A stretch of DNA of 14,401 nucleotides from the NCBI GenBank assembly GCA_965662565.1, contig CBFIHS010000045.1:1-14401 (forward strand), given 5' to 3'. The notes below the pieces were generated by a model that was not told the DNA's origin, ran no database searches, and worked only from the letters and a program-made list of their open reading frames with translations. The translations under genes and the position numbers were made by a program. Below, one piece after another: positions 1 to 8,219 of this stretch (positions are counted from its first letter, which is position 1; every line of letters begins with the position of its first letter). Origin of the DNA: UBA5109 sp965662565. Its GTDB lineage: Bacteria > Pseudomonadota > Gammaproteobacteria > Pseudomonadales > Pseudohongiellaceae.

Positions 1-658
1 AAGCAGCTTCTTCCTCTGCTGTACCACCAATCTCGCCAATCATTACAATCGCTTCAGTTTGTTCATCCTTCTCTAACAAAGCCAATATATCGATAAAACT
101 AGAACCCGGGATAGGATCACCGCCAATACCGACACAAGTAGACTGACCAAAGCCGTAATCAGTAGTTTGTTTAACCGCCTCATAGGTCAAAGTTCCAGAG
201 CGTGAAACAACACCAACCTTTCCTGGCAAATGAATGTGTCCTGGCATAATCCCAATTTTTGATTCGCCTGGAGTAATAATACCGGGACAATTTGGGCCTA
301 TTAATCTTGCACCTTCACGATCGCATGCCACTTTCACATCCAACATATCAAGCGTTGGTATTCCTTCAGTTATACAGACGATTAGCTTAATACCTGCTTC
401 TACAGCTTCTAAGATTGAATCTTTACAAAATGGCGCTGGTACATAAATAACAGAAGCCTCAGCTCCAGTTTCAGAAACCGCATCCGAAACGGTATTGAAC
501 ACTGGAAGACCTAGATGCTCCTGGCCACCTTTACCCGGCGTAACACCACCAACCATTTTTGTACCGTATTCAATAGCTTGCTCAGAATGATAGGTTCCTT
601 GAGCGCCTGTAAAACCCTGACAAATAACTTTAGTCTCTTTATTTAATAATATGCTCAT
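1..658 (-). CDS. sucD: Succinyl-CoA ligase alpha subunit (3' end cut by window edge)
   Basis: Alpha subunit of succinyl-CoA synthetase, which with SucC converts succinyl-CoA to succinate while forming ATP or GTP. I translated the minus strand from the ATG at 656-658; it reads MSILLNKETKVICQGFTGAQ and stays open to the window edge, about 219 of the usual 290 or so residues. The CoA-binding Rossmann region is clear (GFTGAQGTYHSEQAI, then GGVTPGKGG, and later GPNCPGIITPGE), and the last residues in view match the conserved GEIGGTAEEEAA segment. The phosphorylated histidine of this family lies further on, outside the window. The start overlaps the sucC stop by one base (TAATG), and a GGAGG ribosome site lies 7 bases upstream inside sucC, so translation is probably coupled to sucC and gives equal subunits. 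Family assignment is secure; only the C-terminal quarter is unseen. Confidence 0.96.
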   Translation of the reverse strand, partial: MSILLNKETKVICQGFTGAQGTYHSEQAIEYGTKMVGGVTPGKGGQEHLGLPVFNTVSDAVSETGAEASVIYVPAPFCKDSILEAVEAGIKLIVCITEGIPTLDMLDVKVACDREGARLIGPNCPGIITPGESKIGIMPGHIHLPGKVGVVSRSGTLTYEAVKQTTDYGFGQSTCVGIGGDPIPGSSFIDILALLEKDEQTEAIVMIGEIGGTAEEEAA

Positions 659-1824
659 TATGCGCCCTCCGCCGCTTTGACAACCTGTTGTGCAGCGTCT
701 GCAAGGCTGCTTGCAGCAATAATATTTAATCCGCTTTCTGCTAACACGCTTCTACCTAATTCAGCGTTATTACCTTCCAACCTAACAACAACTGGAACTT
801 CAACGCCCACTTCCTCAACAGCGCCGATAACGCCTTCAGCAATCAAGTCACAACGCACAATCCCACCAAAAATATTAACTAAAACGGCTTTCACGTTCTT
901 ATCAGATAAAATAATTTTAAAAGCCTCAGAGACTCTTTCTTTGGTCGCGCCACCGCCTACATCTAAAAAATTAGCTGGGGCTCCGCCATGCAACTTGACG
1001 ATATCCATTGTTCCCATCGCCAAGCCTGCGCCGTTTACCATACAACCAATGTTGCCATCTAATGCAACATAGTTTAAATCCCATTTTGCAGCTTGAGCTT
1101 CACGCTCATCGTCTTGCGATGGGTCATGCATCTCTCTGATTCTAGGCTGACGGTATAATGCATTGCCATCAATATTCAATTTTGCATCTAGACAGTGAAG
1201 GTTTCCTTCATCTGTTATTACCAGGGGATTGATCTCCAATAAAGCCAAATCACAATCCTCAAATATCTTTGCCAATCCTAAAAATATTTTAGTGAATTGC
1301 TTCACTTGATCAGCGTTTAATCCTAATTTGAAGGCTAACTCTCTCCCTTGATAAGGCTGCGCTCCAACCAAGGGGTCAATTGTAGCTTTTAAGATTTTTT
1401 CGGGAGTCTCTTCAGCTACTTTCTCGATCTCAACTCCACCTTCAGTTGAAGCCATGAAAACAATACGTCGAGAAGAACGATCGATAACCGCCCCAAGATA
1501 AAGTTCTTGATCAATATCAGTACATGACTCCACTAAAATCTTACTGACTGGCTGACCATCTTTATCTGTTTGGTATGTAACTAAATTATTGCCTAACCAT
1601 TTTTCAGCGAAAGCTTCAATTTCTTCCTTTGTCGAAACCAACTTAACACCACCAGCCTTACCTCGACCACCCGCATGCACTTGGGCTTTTACTACCCATT
1701 GTGAACCACCAATTTTACCTGCTGCTTCAACTGCTTCTTTAGGCGTATCACAGGCATAACCTATTGATACTGGCAAACCATAATCAGCAAATATTTGTTT
1801 TGCTTGATATTCATGTAAATTCAT
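658..1824 (-). CDS. sucC: Succinyl-CoA ligase (ADP-forming) beta subunit
   Basis: Beta subunit of succinyl-CoA synthetase, carrying the nucleotide-binding ATP-grasp domain. The protein is 388 residues, the usual length of the bacterial subunit. It begins MNLHEYQAKQIFADYGLPV, followed by the ATP-grasp segment WVVKAQVHAGGRGKAGGVKL (about residues 43-62). The metal-binding region LLEINPLVI and the C-terminal subunit-interface part with VNIFGGIVRCDLIAEG are both present. The ATG start lies 8 bases after a GGTGG element. The gene follows lpd after 48 bases and overlaps sucD by one base, so sucCD form a coupled pair at the end of the sdh-suc cluster. Nothing is odd in the protein. Nucleotide preference (ATP or GTP) cannot be read from the sequence with confidence. 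Confidence 0.98.
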   Translation of the reverse strand: MNLHEYQAKQIFADYGLPVSIGYACDTPKEAVEAAGKIGGSQWVVKAQVHAGGRGKAGGVKLVSTKEEIEAFAEKWLGNNLVTYQTDKDGQPVSKILVESCTDIDQELYLGAVIDRSSRRIVFMASTEGGVEIEKVAEETPEKILKATIDPLVGAQPYQGRELAFKLGLNADQVKQFTKIFLGLAKIFEDCDLALLEINPLVITDEGNLHCLDAKLNIDGNALYRQPRIREMHDPSQDDEREAQAAKWDLNYVALDGNIGCMVNGAGLAMGTMDIVKLHGGAPANFLDVGGGATKERVSEAFKIILSDKNVKAVLVNIFGGIVRCDLIAEGVIGAVEEVGVEVPVVVRLEGNNAELGRSVLAESGLNIIAASSLADAAQQVVKAAEGA

Positions 1825-1873
1825 TCAAAAACCACCGTTTTAGTTGGGTTGAAAGTTAATTTGAAATTTGAAA

Positions 1874-3319
1874 CTAACGTCTTTTTCGGTTAGGCATATG
1901 AATTGCGTGTCCGTTAACGGCCAACGCAGCTTCATGTACAGCCTCACTTAAAGCTGGATGAGAAAAAACAGTTAGACCTATGTCTTCTGCACTCGTACTG
2001 AATTCCATAGCAACAGTTACAGTCTGCACTAAGTCAGCCGCTGATGGGCCAACAATATGACAACCAAGCACACGGTCTGTCTTTGCGTCTGCAAGCATTT
2101 TAACCATGCCATCAGAATCGTCCGCAGCAACAGCGCGACCAACCGCCAAGAAAGGGAAAGTTCCAACCTTATAGTCAACCCCTTCTGCTTTTAACTGTTC
2201 TTCAGTTTTTCCAATTGCTGCAATTTCAGGATGCGTGTAGATAACTGAGGGTATCAAATCATAATTCAAAGCAGTCTTTTGACCTGCAATATTATCTGCA
2301 ACCATAACGCCCTCTTCGGAGCCTTTATGAGCCAGCATTGGTCCTCGAACAATATCTCCTACCGCATAAACTCCAGGGACACTTGTTGCACAATGGTCAT
2401 CGACTTTAACAAAACCTCTTTCATCTTTTTCGATGCCACAATCATCTGCTAATAAGCCTTCGGTATATGGTTTACGTCCAACGCAAACAATTAATTTATC
2501 GAATATAATTTCTTGACTGCCATCTTTATCTTCATACTGCACAGTCACAGAAGGCGCTTTACCTTTCTTAACTTTACTGCCAGTAACTTTGGCGCCCAAT
2601 CTTATGTCTAAACCTTGTTTTGTAAGAATCTTTTTACCTTCTTTGGCAATTTGCTGATCAATCATTGGCAAGAACGACTCAGTAGCTTCAAGGACAACCA
2701 CTTCCGAACCAAGCCTTGACCAAACAGATCCCAGTTCCAAACCAATAACACCTGCCCCAATCACACCTAAACGTTTTGGTACTTCTTGAAATTCCAATGC
2801 ACCGGTAGAGTCAACGATGACACCATCTTCTAGAGGCGTAGGAGGAATTTCAATTGGCACCGAGCCAGCTGCAAGAATCACATTGGTCGCAGAAAGAGTC
2901 TGTGTTTTACCATCATTGGACGTAACTTCAACCTTTTTGTCTTTAAGCAGCTTCCCTACTCCTGAAATCGGAGTCACTTTATTCGCTTGAAATAAACCAC
3001 CAATACCGCCGGCCATTTGCTTAACTACTTTTTCTTTGCGTTCAATCATTGCAGGGACATCAAGAGTTAGTTTGCCCGTACCAATACCATGCGCTTTAAA
3101 ATCATGCATGGCTTCAAGATATTTATGCGAGGAATCCAATAGAGCTTTAGAAGGAATACACCCAACATTCAAACAGGTACCGCCGAATACAGGCTTACTA
3201 TCTTTATCAAGCCATTTCTCGATACAAGCCGTCTTAAAGCCTAGTTGAGCCGCTCGAATAGCAGCAACATAACCAGCTGGTCCGGCACCAATTACAATAA
3301 CGTCATAATCTGCTGACAT
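1874..3319 (-). CDS. lpd: Dihydrolipoyl dehydrogenase (E3) of the 2-oxoglutarate dehydrogenase complex
   Basis: FAD-dependent E3 enzyme that reoxidises the dihydrolipoyl arm of SucB and passes electrons to NAD+. The protein is 481 residues, normal for the family. The order is: N-terminal FAD-binding GAGPAGYVAA (about residues 11-20); the redox disulfide motif GGTCLNVGCIPSK with Cys49 and Cys54; NAD-binding GAGVIGLELGSVWSRLG; the second FAD contact YAVGDIVRGPMLAHKGSEEG; and the C-terminal dimerisation domain with the catalytic pair in HPALSEAVHEAAL. The ATG is preceded by AGGGA at a good distance, 20 bases after the sucB stop. Its place between sucB and sucC is the layout of Pseudomonas lpdG and suggests an E3 co-made with the 2-oxoglutarate complex. 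Whether other complexes share it cannot be told from this window. The C-terminus ends in a basic tail, RKRR. Confidence 0.98.
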   Translation of the reverse strand: MSADYDVIVIGAGPAGYVAAIRAAQLGFKTACIEKWLDKDSKPVFGGTCLNVGCIPSKALLDSSHKYLEAMHDFKAHGIGTGKLTLDVPAMIERKEKVVKQMAGGIGGLFQANKVTPISGVGKLLKDKKVEVTSNDGKTQTLSATNVILAAGSVPIEIPPTPLEDGVIVDSTGALEFQEVPKRLGVIGAGVIGLELGSVWSRLGSEVVVLEATESFLPMIDQQIAKEGKKILTKQGLDIRLGAKVTGSKVKKGKAPSVTVQYEDKDGSQEIIFDKLIVCVGRKPYTEGLLADDCGIEKDERGFVKVDDHCATSVPGVYAVGDIVRGPMLAHKGSEEGVMVADNIAGQKTALNYDLIPSVIYTHPEIAAIGKTEEQLKAEGVDYKVGTFPFLAVGRAVAADDSDGMVKMLADAKTDRVLGCHIVGPSAADLVQTVTVAMEFSTSAEDIGLTVFSHPALSEAVHEAALAVNGHAIHMPNRKRR

Positions 3320-3339
3320 AGATTTCCCTACTTTCTTAG

Positions 3340-4557
3340 TTAAACTTCTAAAAGAATTCTTGCTGGATCTTCTAATAAATCTTTAATAGTTACCAAAAAC
3401 TGAACGGCTTCTTTACCGTCAATCATGCGATGATCATAAGACAAAGCAAGATACATCATAGGCAATATTTTTACTTCGCCATCAACCGCCATAGGCCGCT
3501 CTTGAATTTTATGCATCCCCAAAATAGCAGTTTGAGGAGGATTTAGAATCGGAGTTGACAGTAATGAACCAAAGACGCCGCCATTTGAAATAGTAAAGGT
3601 GCCACCAGTCATTTCTTCGATACCAAGTTTTCCATCTCGAGCTTTCACGCCAAAATCTCTAATATTTTGCTCTATATTTGCCAAGCTCATATTATCTGCA
3701 TCACGCAATACCGGCACAACAAGGCCGCGCGGCGAAGAAACAGCAACACCAATATCTTGGTAACCATGGTAAACAATATCACTACCATCGATTGAAGCGT
3801 TTACAGCTGGAAATTGTTTTAGAGCTTCTATACTTGCACGGACAAAGAACGACATGAAACCGAGTTTTGTTCCATAATGTTTTTTCTCAAACATGTCTTT
3901 ATATTTACTACGCAAGTCCATAACAGGCTGCATATTAATTTCATTAAAAGTAGTAAGCATTGCCGTAGTAGTAGTCGCTTGCAATAAGCGTTCAGCAACT
4001 TTAGCACGTAACCGTGTCATCGGAACTCGCTCTTCAGCTCTTGGTCCTGACTGAATACTTTGTGTTTTAGGTTCTGTCGCTGAGACAGGAGCTGGGCTTT
4101 CTACCTTAGGTTTGTCTAGATAGTTTAGAACATCTTCTTTAGTAATACGCCCATCTTTACCCGTACTTGTTACCAACTTTGGATCTACTGAATTTTCTTC
4201 AATAATTTTCTTTGCTGCTGGGCTCATCAGTACATCAACCGCACTATTATCTTCAATCACATCAGCCTTGGGTTCAGGCTCAGATGCTGTTTCTACAGGA
4301 GCTGCTACAGCTCCTGCAGCACCTATTTCAAACATAGCCAAAAGCTCATTACTGACAATTGTATCGCCTTCAGCTTTCTTGATGCTTTGAAGAACTCCAT
4401 CACCAGGAGCGACAACCTCTAGCAATACTTTGTCGGTTTCAATATCGACTAACAATTCATCACGAGAAACACTTTCGCCTTCTTTTTTATACCAAGTTGC
4501 AATAGTTCCGTCTGGCACTGACTCTGGAAGTGAAGGAGCTTTTATTTCTGTAGCCAT
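3340..4557 (-). CDS. sucB: Dihydrolipoyl succinyltransferase (E2 of 2-oxoglutarate dehydrogenase)
   Basis: Core E2 enzyme that carries the succinyl group on a lipoyl arm and transfers it to CoA. The 405 residues show the standard order. A single lipoyl domain (about 1-76) has the modified lysine in DIETDKVLLEV (Lys43). An Ala/Pro/Glu-rich linker follows, then a peripheral-subunit-binding domain (about 107-148: LMSPAAKKIIEENSVDPK, then GKDGRITKEDVLNYL). A second linker leads to the catalytic domain, from PMTRLRAKVAERL to the C-terminus. The active-site motif is present as SYDHRMIDGKEAV near the end. The N-terminus MATEIKAPSLPESVPDGTI is typical of SucB rather than the pyruvate dehydrogenase E2. 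The gene is 58 bases downstream of sucA and 20 upstream of lpd, so E1, E2 and E3 are consecutive. The ATG has an AGG element a few bases upstream. Confidence 0.98.
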   Translation of the reverse strand: MATEIKAPSLPESVPDGTIATWYKKEGESVSRDELLVDIETDKVLLEVVAPGDGVLQSIKKAEGDTIVSNELLAMFEIGAAGAVAAPVETASEPEPKADVIEDNSAVDVLMSPAAKKIIEENSVDPKLVTSTGKDGRITKEDVLNYLDKPKVESPAPVSATEPKTQSIQSGPRAEERVPMTRLRAKVAERLLQATTTTAMLTTFNEINMQPVMDLRSKYKDMFEKKHYGTKLGFMSFFVRASIEALKQFPAVNASIDGSDIVYHGYQDIGVAVSSPRGLVVPVLRDADNMSLANIEQNIRDFGVKARDGKLGIEEMTGGTFTISNGGVFGSLLSTPILNPPQTAILGMHKIQERPMAVDGEVKILPMMYLALSYDHRMIDGKEAVQFLVTIKDLLEDPARILLEV

Positions 4558-4615
4558 GAGATTACCTGTCTGTTTATTTTATATAAGTTATTAATTGTTA
4601 AAGCTAAGGTTATTC

Positions 4616-7468
4616 TTAGTCTTTATTCAGCTTTAAAGCTTCTGCAATTAGTTGCTCTTGCTGAGAAACATGCAAAGCCGTATATCCTGCAGCTGGGGAA
4701 GCAGACAAGCCTCTACCCGCATAACCCAAAAGCAATTGCGGATTATGTCTGCGTAGAACATTTTTCATATGATGCTGACTCGGATACCAAGCCCCCATAT
4801 TTTGAGGCTCTTCTTGACACCACACTACCTCTTCAAGGTTCTTGTATGGCTTGATAACTTTTTCAAGCGTATCTTCGGGAAATGGGTAGAGTTGTTCTAG
4901 TCTGACAATAGCAATATCTTGAATATTTTCTTCTCGACGCTTCGCCCTCAACTCGTAATAAATTTTTCCACTACAAAGTACAACTCGCTTAACTTTCGCT
5001 GCATCAAGTTCATCTGTTTCGCGCAAAACTCGATGGAAACGACCATTGGCGAGGTCTTCATATGAAGAAACAGCTTCTTTATGTCGCAGCAAACTTTTGG
5101 GTGTCATCACTACCAAAGGCTTTCTTAGAGGTCGAATCATTTGTCGGCGTAACATATGAAAAATTTGAGCTGGCGTAGTTGGCACACAAACTTGAATATT
5201 GCCCTCAGCACATAACTGTAAAAATCTTTCTAATCGAGCTGAAGAATGCTCCGGACCCTGCCCTTCATAACCATGCGGAAGCAGCATAGTTAAACCGCAT
5301 AATCTTTCCCATTTGATTTCACCACTACTCACAAATTGATCAATTACAACCTGAGCTCCATTAGCAAAATCACCAAATTGAGCTTCCCAAATAACCAAAG
5401 CATCAGGCCGAGTTGTCGCATAACCATATTCAAATGCTAATACCGCCTCTTCAGATAGAAGGGAATCATGAATAACAAACTTTCTTTGAGACTCTGAGAT
5501 ATAGGTCAAGGGTATATGGGTCTCACCGGTTTCTTGCTCATGCAATACAGCGTGTCGATGCGAAAAAGTTCCTCGACCAACGTCTTGACCCGTAAGACGA
5601 ACTTTGTAATTGCTATCAACCAAACTCGCGTAGGCTAACAACTCAGCACCACCCCAATCGAACGGTCTCTCACCATTCGCCATCGCCGTTCTAGATTCAA
5701 GAACTTTTTCCACCTGACGAACCACTTTAAAGCCCTCAGGTATTTCAACTAATTTATGAGCAAGACGCTTAAGGTGATCCATATTTATTGTTGTGTCACA
5801 AGACATGTCGGCGTCGTGACCAAGATAAGGCCGCCAATCCACATAAAGTGCGGTGTTTGGCGCATGTACTAAACTTTTAACAACATGAGTGCCTTCGTCC
5901 AAAGCTCTGCGATAGCTGGAATTCATTTCATTGGCTTGCTCATCATTGAGCAAACCTTCTTGGATTAACTTCTGAGCGTATAGAGTTCGGGTTGAAGGGT
6001 GCTTTTTGATTATGCGGTACATCTTCGGCTGAGTAGCTGATGGCTCATCAGTTTCATTATGCCCTCTACGGCGATAGCAAATAAGGTCAACTACAACATC
6101 TTTACGAAACTTATTACGAAAATCTAAAGCTAGTTGTGTGACAAACAAAACAGCTTCCGGATCATCTCCATTAACGTGAAAAATTGGAGCCTGCACCATT
6201 TTCGCAACATCAGTACAATATTCTGTGGAGCGAGCATCGTCCTGCCTGCTAGTCGTAAAACCTACTTGATTATTGATAATTAAGTGAAAAGTTCCACCTG
6301 TTCCATAAGCCCTAGTTTGAGACATCTGGAAAGTTTCCATTACTACACCCTGACCAGCAAACGCTGCGTCACCGTGAATACTGATAGGAAGAACTGTGTC
6401 GCCGACTAAATCTTTACGTCTATCCTGTCTAGCTCTTGCAGAACCAATAACTACAGGAGAGCCAATCTCTAGATGCGATGGATTAAAGCCCATGCTGCAA
6501 TGCACTTCCCCACCAGGAGTCATTACATTTGAAGAGAAACCCTGGTGGTATTTGACGTCACCAGAACCACTGTAAGTGGCTTTACCTTCAAACTCATTAA
6601 ACAGATCAGAAGGGTTTTTACCTAATGTATTAACCAATACATTAAGCCTTCCTCTATGAGCCATACTAATTAGAATTTCTTTAGCGCCGTTTTCACCTGC
6701 CCGCTGAATAATGTCATCCAAGGCGGGAATCAAACTTTCACCACCTTCTAAACCAAACCTTTTTGTGCCAGGGTATTTAGAATCCAGATGTTTTTCCAAG
6801 CCCTCAGCTGCACTTAAACGTTCTAAAATATGCAATCTAGCTTCATTAGAAAAACCAGGGTTACCGGCCTTACTTTCGATTCGTCTCTGGATCCACTGCT
6901 TCTCTTCTAAATTAACAATACCCATATACTCGAAGCCAATTGAGCCACAGTAAATACTCTCGAGCATTTTAATGATGTCAGCTAGTGAAGATTCTTGTTG
7001 GGGAACGAACAGCGGTTGGGTTTTAAAAGTTGCTGAAAGGTCTGCATCAGATAAATTATGGAAATCTAGCTTAAGGTCAGGAACTTCTTCTCTGCTCATT
7101 AGATTTAAGGGATCAAGTTGCGCTTGTTGATGGCCACGAACCCGATAAGAGCTTATAAGCTGGACCACGCTAACTTGCTTAGCTTCATGTAAAGCAGAAA
7201 CCTGCTCTTCACCAGGTACAGCAGCAGTGAATCCTGTAGACCGATGAGGGAGGCCTTTAAATTGTCTTGCCACTGCTGATGGGGACACCTCTTCACCACC
7301 GGCTCCATTCACCAGAGGAAGGTCATTAAAATAGCTCCGCCACTCTTCTGATACAGAACTAGGATTAGCCAAATATGCTTCGTAAAGTTCTTCTATATAC
7401 TCAAGATTACCGCCAGAGAGATGACTCGACTCAAGCATTAACTCACTGAAACTTCCAGGTATAGACAT
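4616..7468 (-). CDS. sucA: 2-oxoglutarate dehydrogenase E1 component
   Basis: Thiamine-diphosphate enzyme that decarboxylates 2-oxoglutarate and passes the succinyl unit to the SucB lipoyl arm. The 950 residues are slightly longer than the E. coli protein (933), without an obvious extra domain. Visible landmarks are the N-terminal SucB-binding segment (SHLSGGNLEYIEELYEAYL), the active-site stretch SMAHRGRLNVLVN, the cofactor-binding region GDAAFAGQGVVMETFQMSQ followed by INNQVGFTTS, the RRRGHNETDEP motif, and the transketolase-like C-terminal half (EAQFGDFANGAQVVIDQF, then LLPHGYEGQGPEHSSARLER). The ATG start is supported by a strong AAGGAAG ribosome site 6 bases upstream. It lies 20 bases after the sdhB stop, so the sdh and suc parts appear continuous; I saw no terminator or convincing promoter in that gap. 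Product assignment is firm. Confidence 0.98.
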   Translation of the reverse strand: MSIPGSFSELMLESSHLSGGNLEYIEELYEAYLANPSSVSEEWRSYFNDLPLVNGAGGEEVSPSAVARQFKGLPHRSTGFTAAVPGEEQVSALHEAKQVSVVQLISSYRVRGHQQAQLDPLNLMSREEVPDLKLDFHNLSDADLSATFKTQPLFVPQQESSLADIIKMLESIYCGSIGFEYMGIVNLEEKQWIQRRIESKAGNPGFSNEARLHILERLSAAEGLEKHLDSKYPGTKRFGLEGGESLIPALDDIIQRAGENGAKEILISMAHRGRLNVLVNTLGKNPSDLFNEFEGKATYSGSGDVKYHQGFSSNVMTPGGEVHCSMGFNPSHLEIGSPVVIGSARARQDRRKDLVGDTVLPISIHGDAAFAGQGVVMETFQMSQTRAYGTGGTFHLIINNQVGFTTSRQDDARSTEYCTDVAKMVQAPIFHVNGDDPEAVLFVTQLALDFRNKFRKDVVVDLICYRRRGHNETDEPSATQPKMYRIIKKHPSTRTLYAQKLIQEGLLNDEQANEMNSSYRRALDEGTHVVKSLVHAPNTALYVDWRPYLGHDADMSCDTTINMDHLKRLAHKLVEIPEGFKVVRQVEKVLESRTAMANGERPFDWGGAELLAYASLVDSNYKVRLTGQDVGRGTFSHRHAVLHEQETGETHIPLTYISESQRKFVIHDSLLSEEAVLAFEYGYATTRPDALVIWEAQFGDFANGAQVVIDQFVSSGEIKWERLCGLTMLLPHGYEGQGPEHSSARLERFLQLCAEGNIQVCVPTTPAQIFHMLRRQMIRPLRKPLVVMTPKSLLRHKEAVSSYEDLANGRFHRVLRETDELDAAKVKRVVLCSGKIYYELRAKRREENIQDIAIVRLEQLYPFPEDTLEKVIKPYKNLEEVVWCQEEPQNMGAWYPSQHHMKNVLRRHNPQLLLGYAGRGLSASPAAGYTALHVSQQEQLIAEALKLNKD

Positions 7469-7488
7469 GATACTTCCTTTTCATCAGA

Positions 7489-8193
7489 TCAGGTGGCGCG
7501 CTCCATGAGCATTGATCTTATATGACCTATGGCCCTTGTTGGATTTAAGCCTTTAGGGCATACCGCGACACAATTCATAATTCCACGACATCTAAAGACA
7601 CTAAAAGGGTCTTCAAGTTCAGAAAGCCTTTCATCTGTTTTAGTGTCACGACTATCTGCAAGAAAACGATAAGCTTGAAGCAGTCCTGCCGGCCCCACAA
7701 ACTTATCCGGGTTCCACCAGAACGAAGGACAATTAGTCGAACAACATGCGCATAGAATGCATTCGTATAAACCATCAAGCTTAGCCCTGTCTTCTGGAGA
7801 CTGTAAACGCTCTATGGCAGGAGCAGGCTCATCGTTTTGTAGATATGGTTTTATTTTTTCGTATTGCTTATAGAACGCTGCCATATCCACAACCAAATCG
7901 CGAATCACAGGCAAACCTGGTAAAGGTCGTAATACTAATTTGTTATTCTTTACCGCTGACGAAACGGGCGTTATACAAGCCAATCCATTTCTGCCATTGA
8001 TGTTCATACCATCGGAGCCGCAAACGCCCTCACGACAAGAGCGACGGTAACCAATGCTTGGGTCCTCATTTTTCACCAACTGCAGTACATCAAGCACCAT
8101 CAAATCCTTACCTTCAGGAAGCTCTACCTGAACGTCCTGCATGTATGGTTCTTTATCAGTTTCTGGGTTGTAACGATAAACACTAACTAACAT
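7489..8193 (-). CDS. sdhB: Succinate dehydrogenase iron-sulfur subunit
   Basis: Electron-transfer subunit of respiratory complex II, relaying electrons from SdhA flavin to the quinone site. In the 234 residues all three cluster motifs are intact. The [2Fe-2S] site is SCREGVCGSDG with a later GLAC (Cys53, Cys58, Asp61, Cys73; the Asp ligand is as in E. coli). The [4Fe-4S] site is in CILCACCSTNCP, and the [3Fe-4S] site spans RCRGIMNCVAVCPKG. The tail NPTRAIGHIRSML is also conserved. Length and order match E. coli SdhB closely. The ATG at 8191-8193 is preceded by AGGTGA about 7 bases upstream, and the start aligns with the conserved YRYNPETD beginning. It follows sdhA after 26 bases and precedes sucA by 20. 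Peripheral membrane subunit on the cytoplasmic side. Confidence 0.98.
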   Translation of the reverse strand: MLVSVYRYNPETDKEPYMQDVQVELPEGKDLMVLDVLQLVKNEDPSIGYRRSCREGVCGSDGMNINGRNGLACITPVSSAVKNNKLVLRPLPGLPVIRDLVVDMAAFYKQYEKIKPYLQNDEPAPAIERLQSPEDRAKLDGLYECILCACCSTNCPSFWWNPDKFVGPAGLLQAYRFLADSRDTKTDERLSELEDPFSVFRCRGIMNCVAVCPKGLNPTRAIGHIRSMLMERAT

Positions 8194-8219
8194 GATGAGT
8201 CACCTATAATCTTATAGTA

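Noticed and set aside
677..1072. Plus-strand open frame of 131 codons opposite sucC
   Set aside because: Low-complexity Ser/Thr/Pro/Ala-rich translation, lies wholly antisense to a certain gene, and has no ribosome site; a shadow of the sucC codon pattern.
4558..4615. Internal promoter in the sucA-sucB gap
   Set aside because: The gap is AT-rich and has TATA-like words, but no -35 box at a proper distance.
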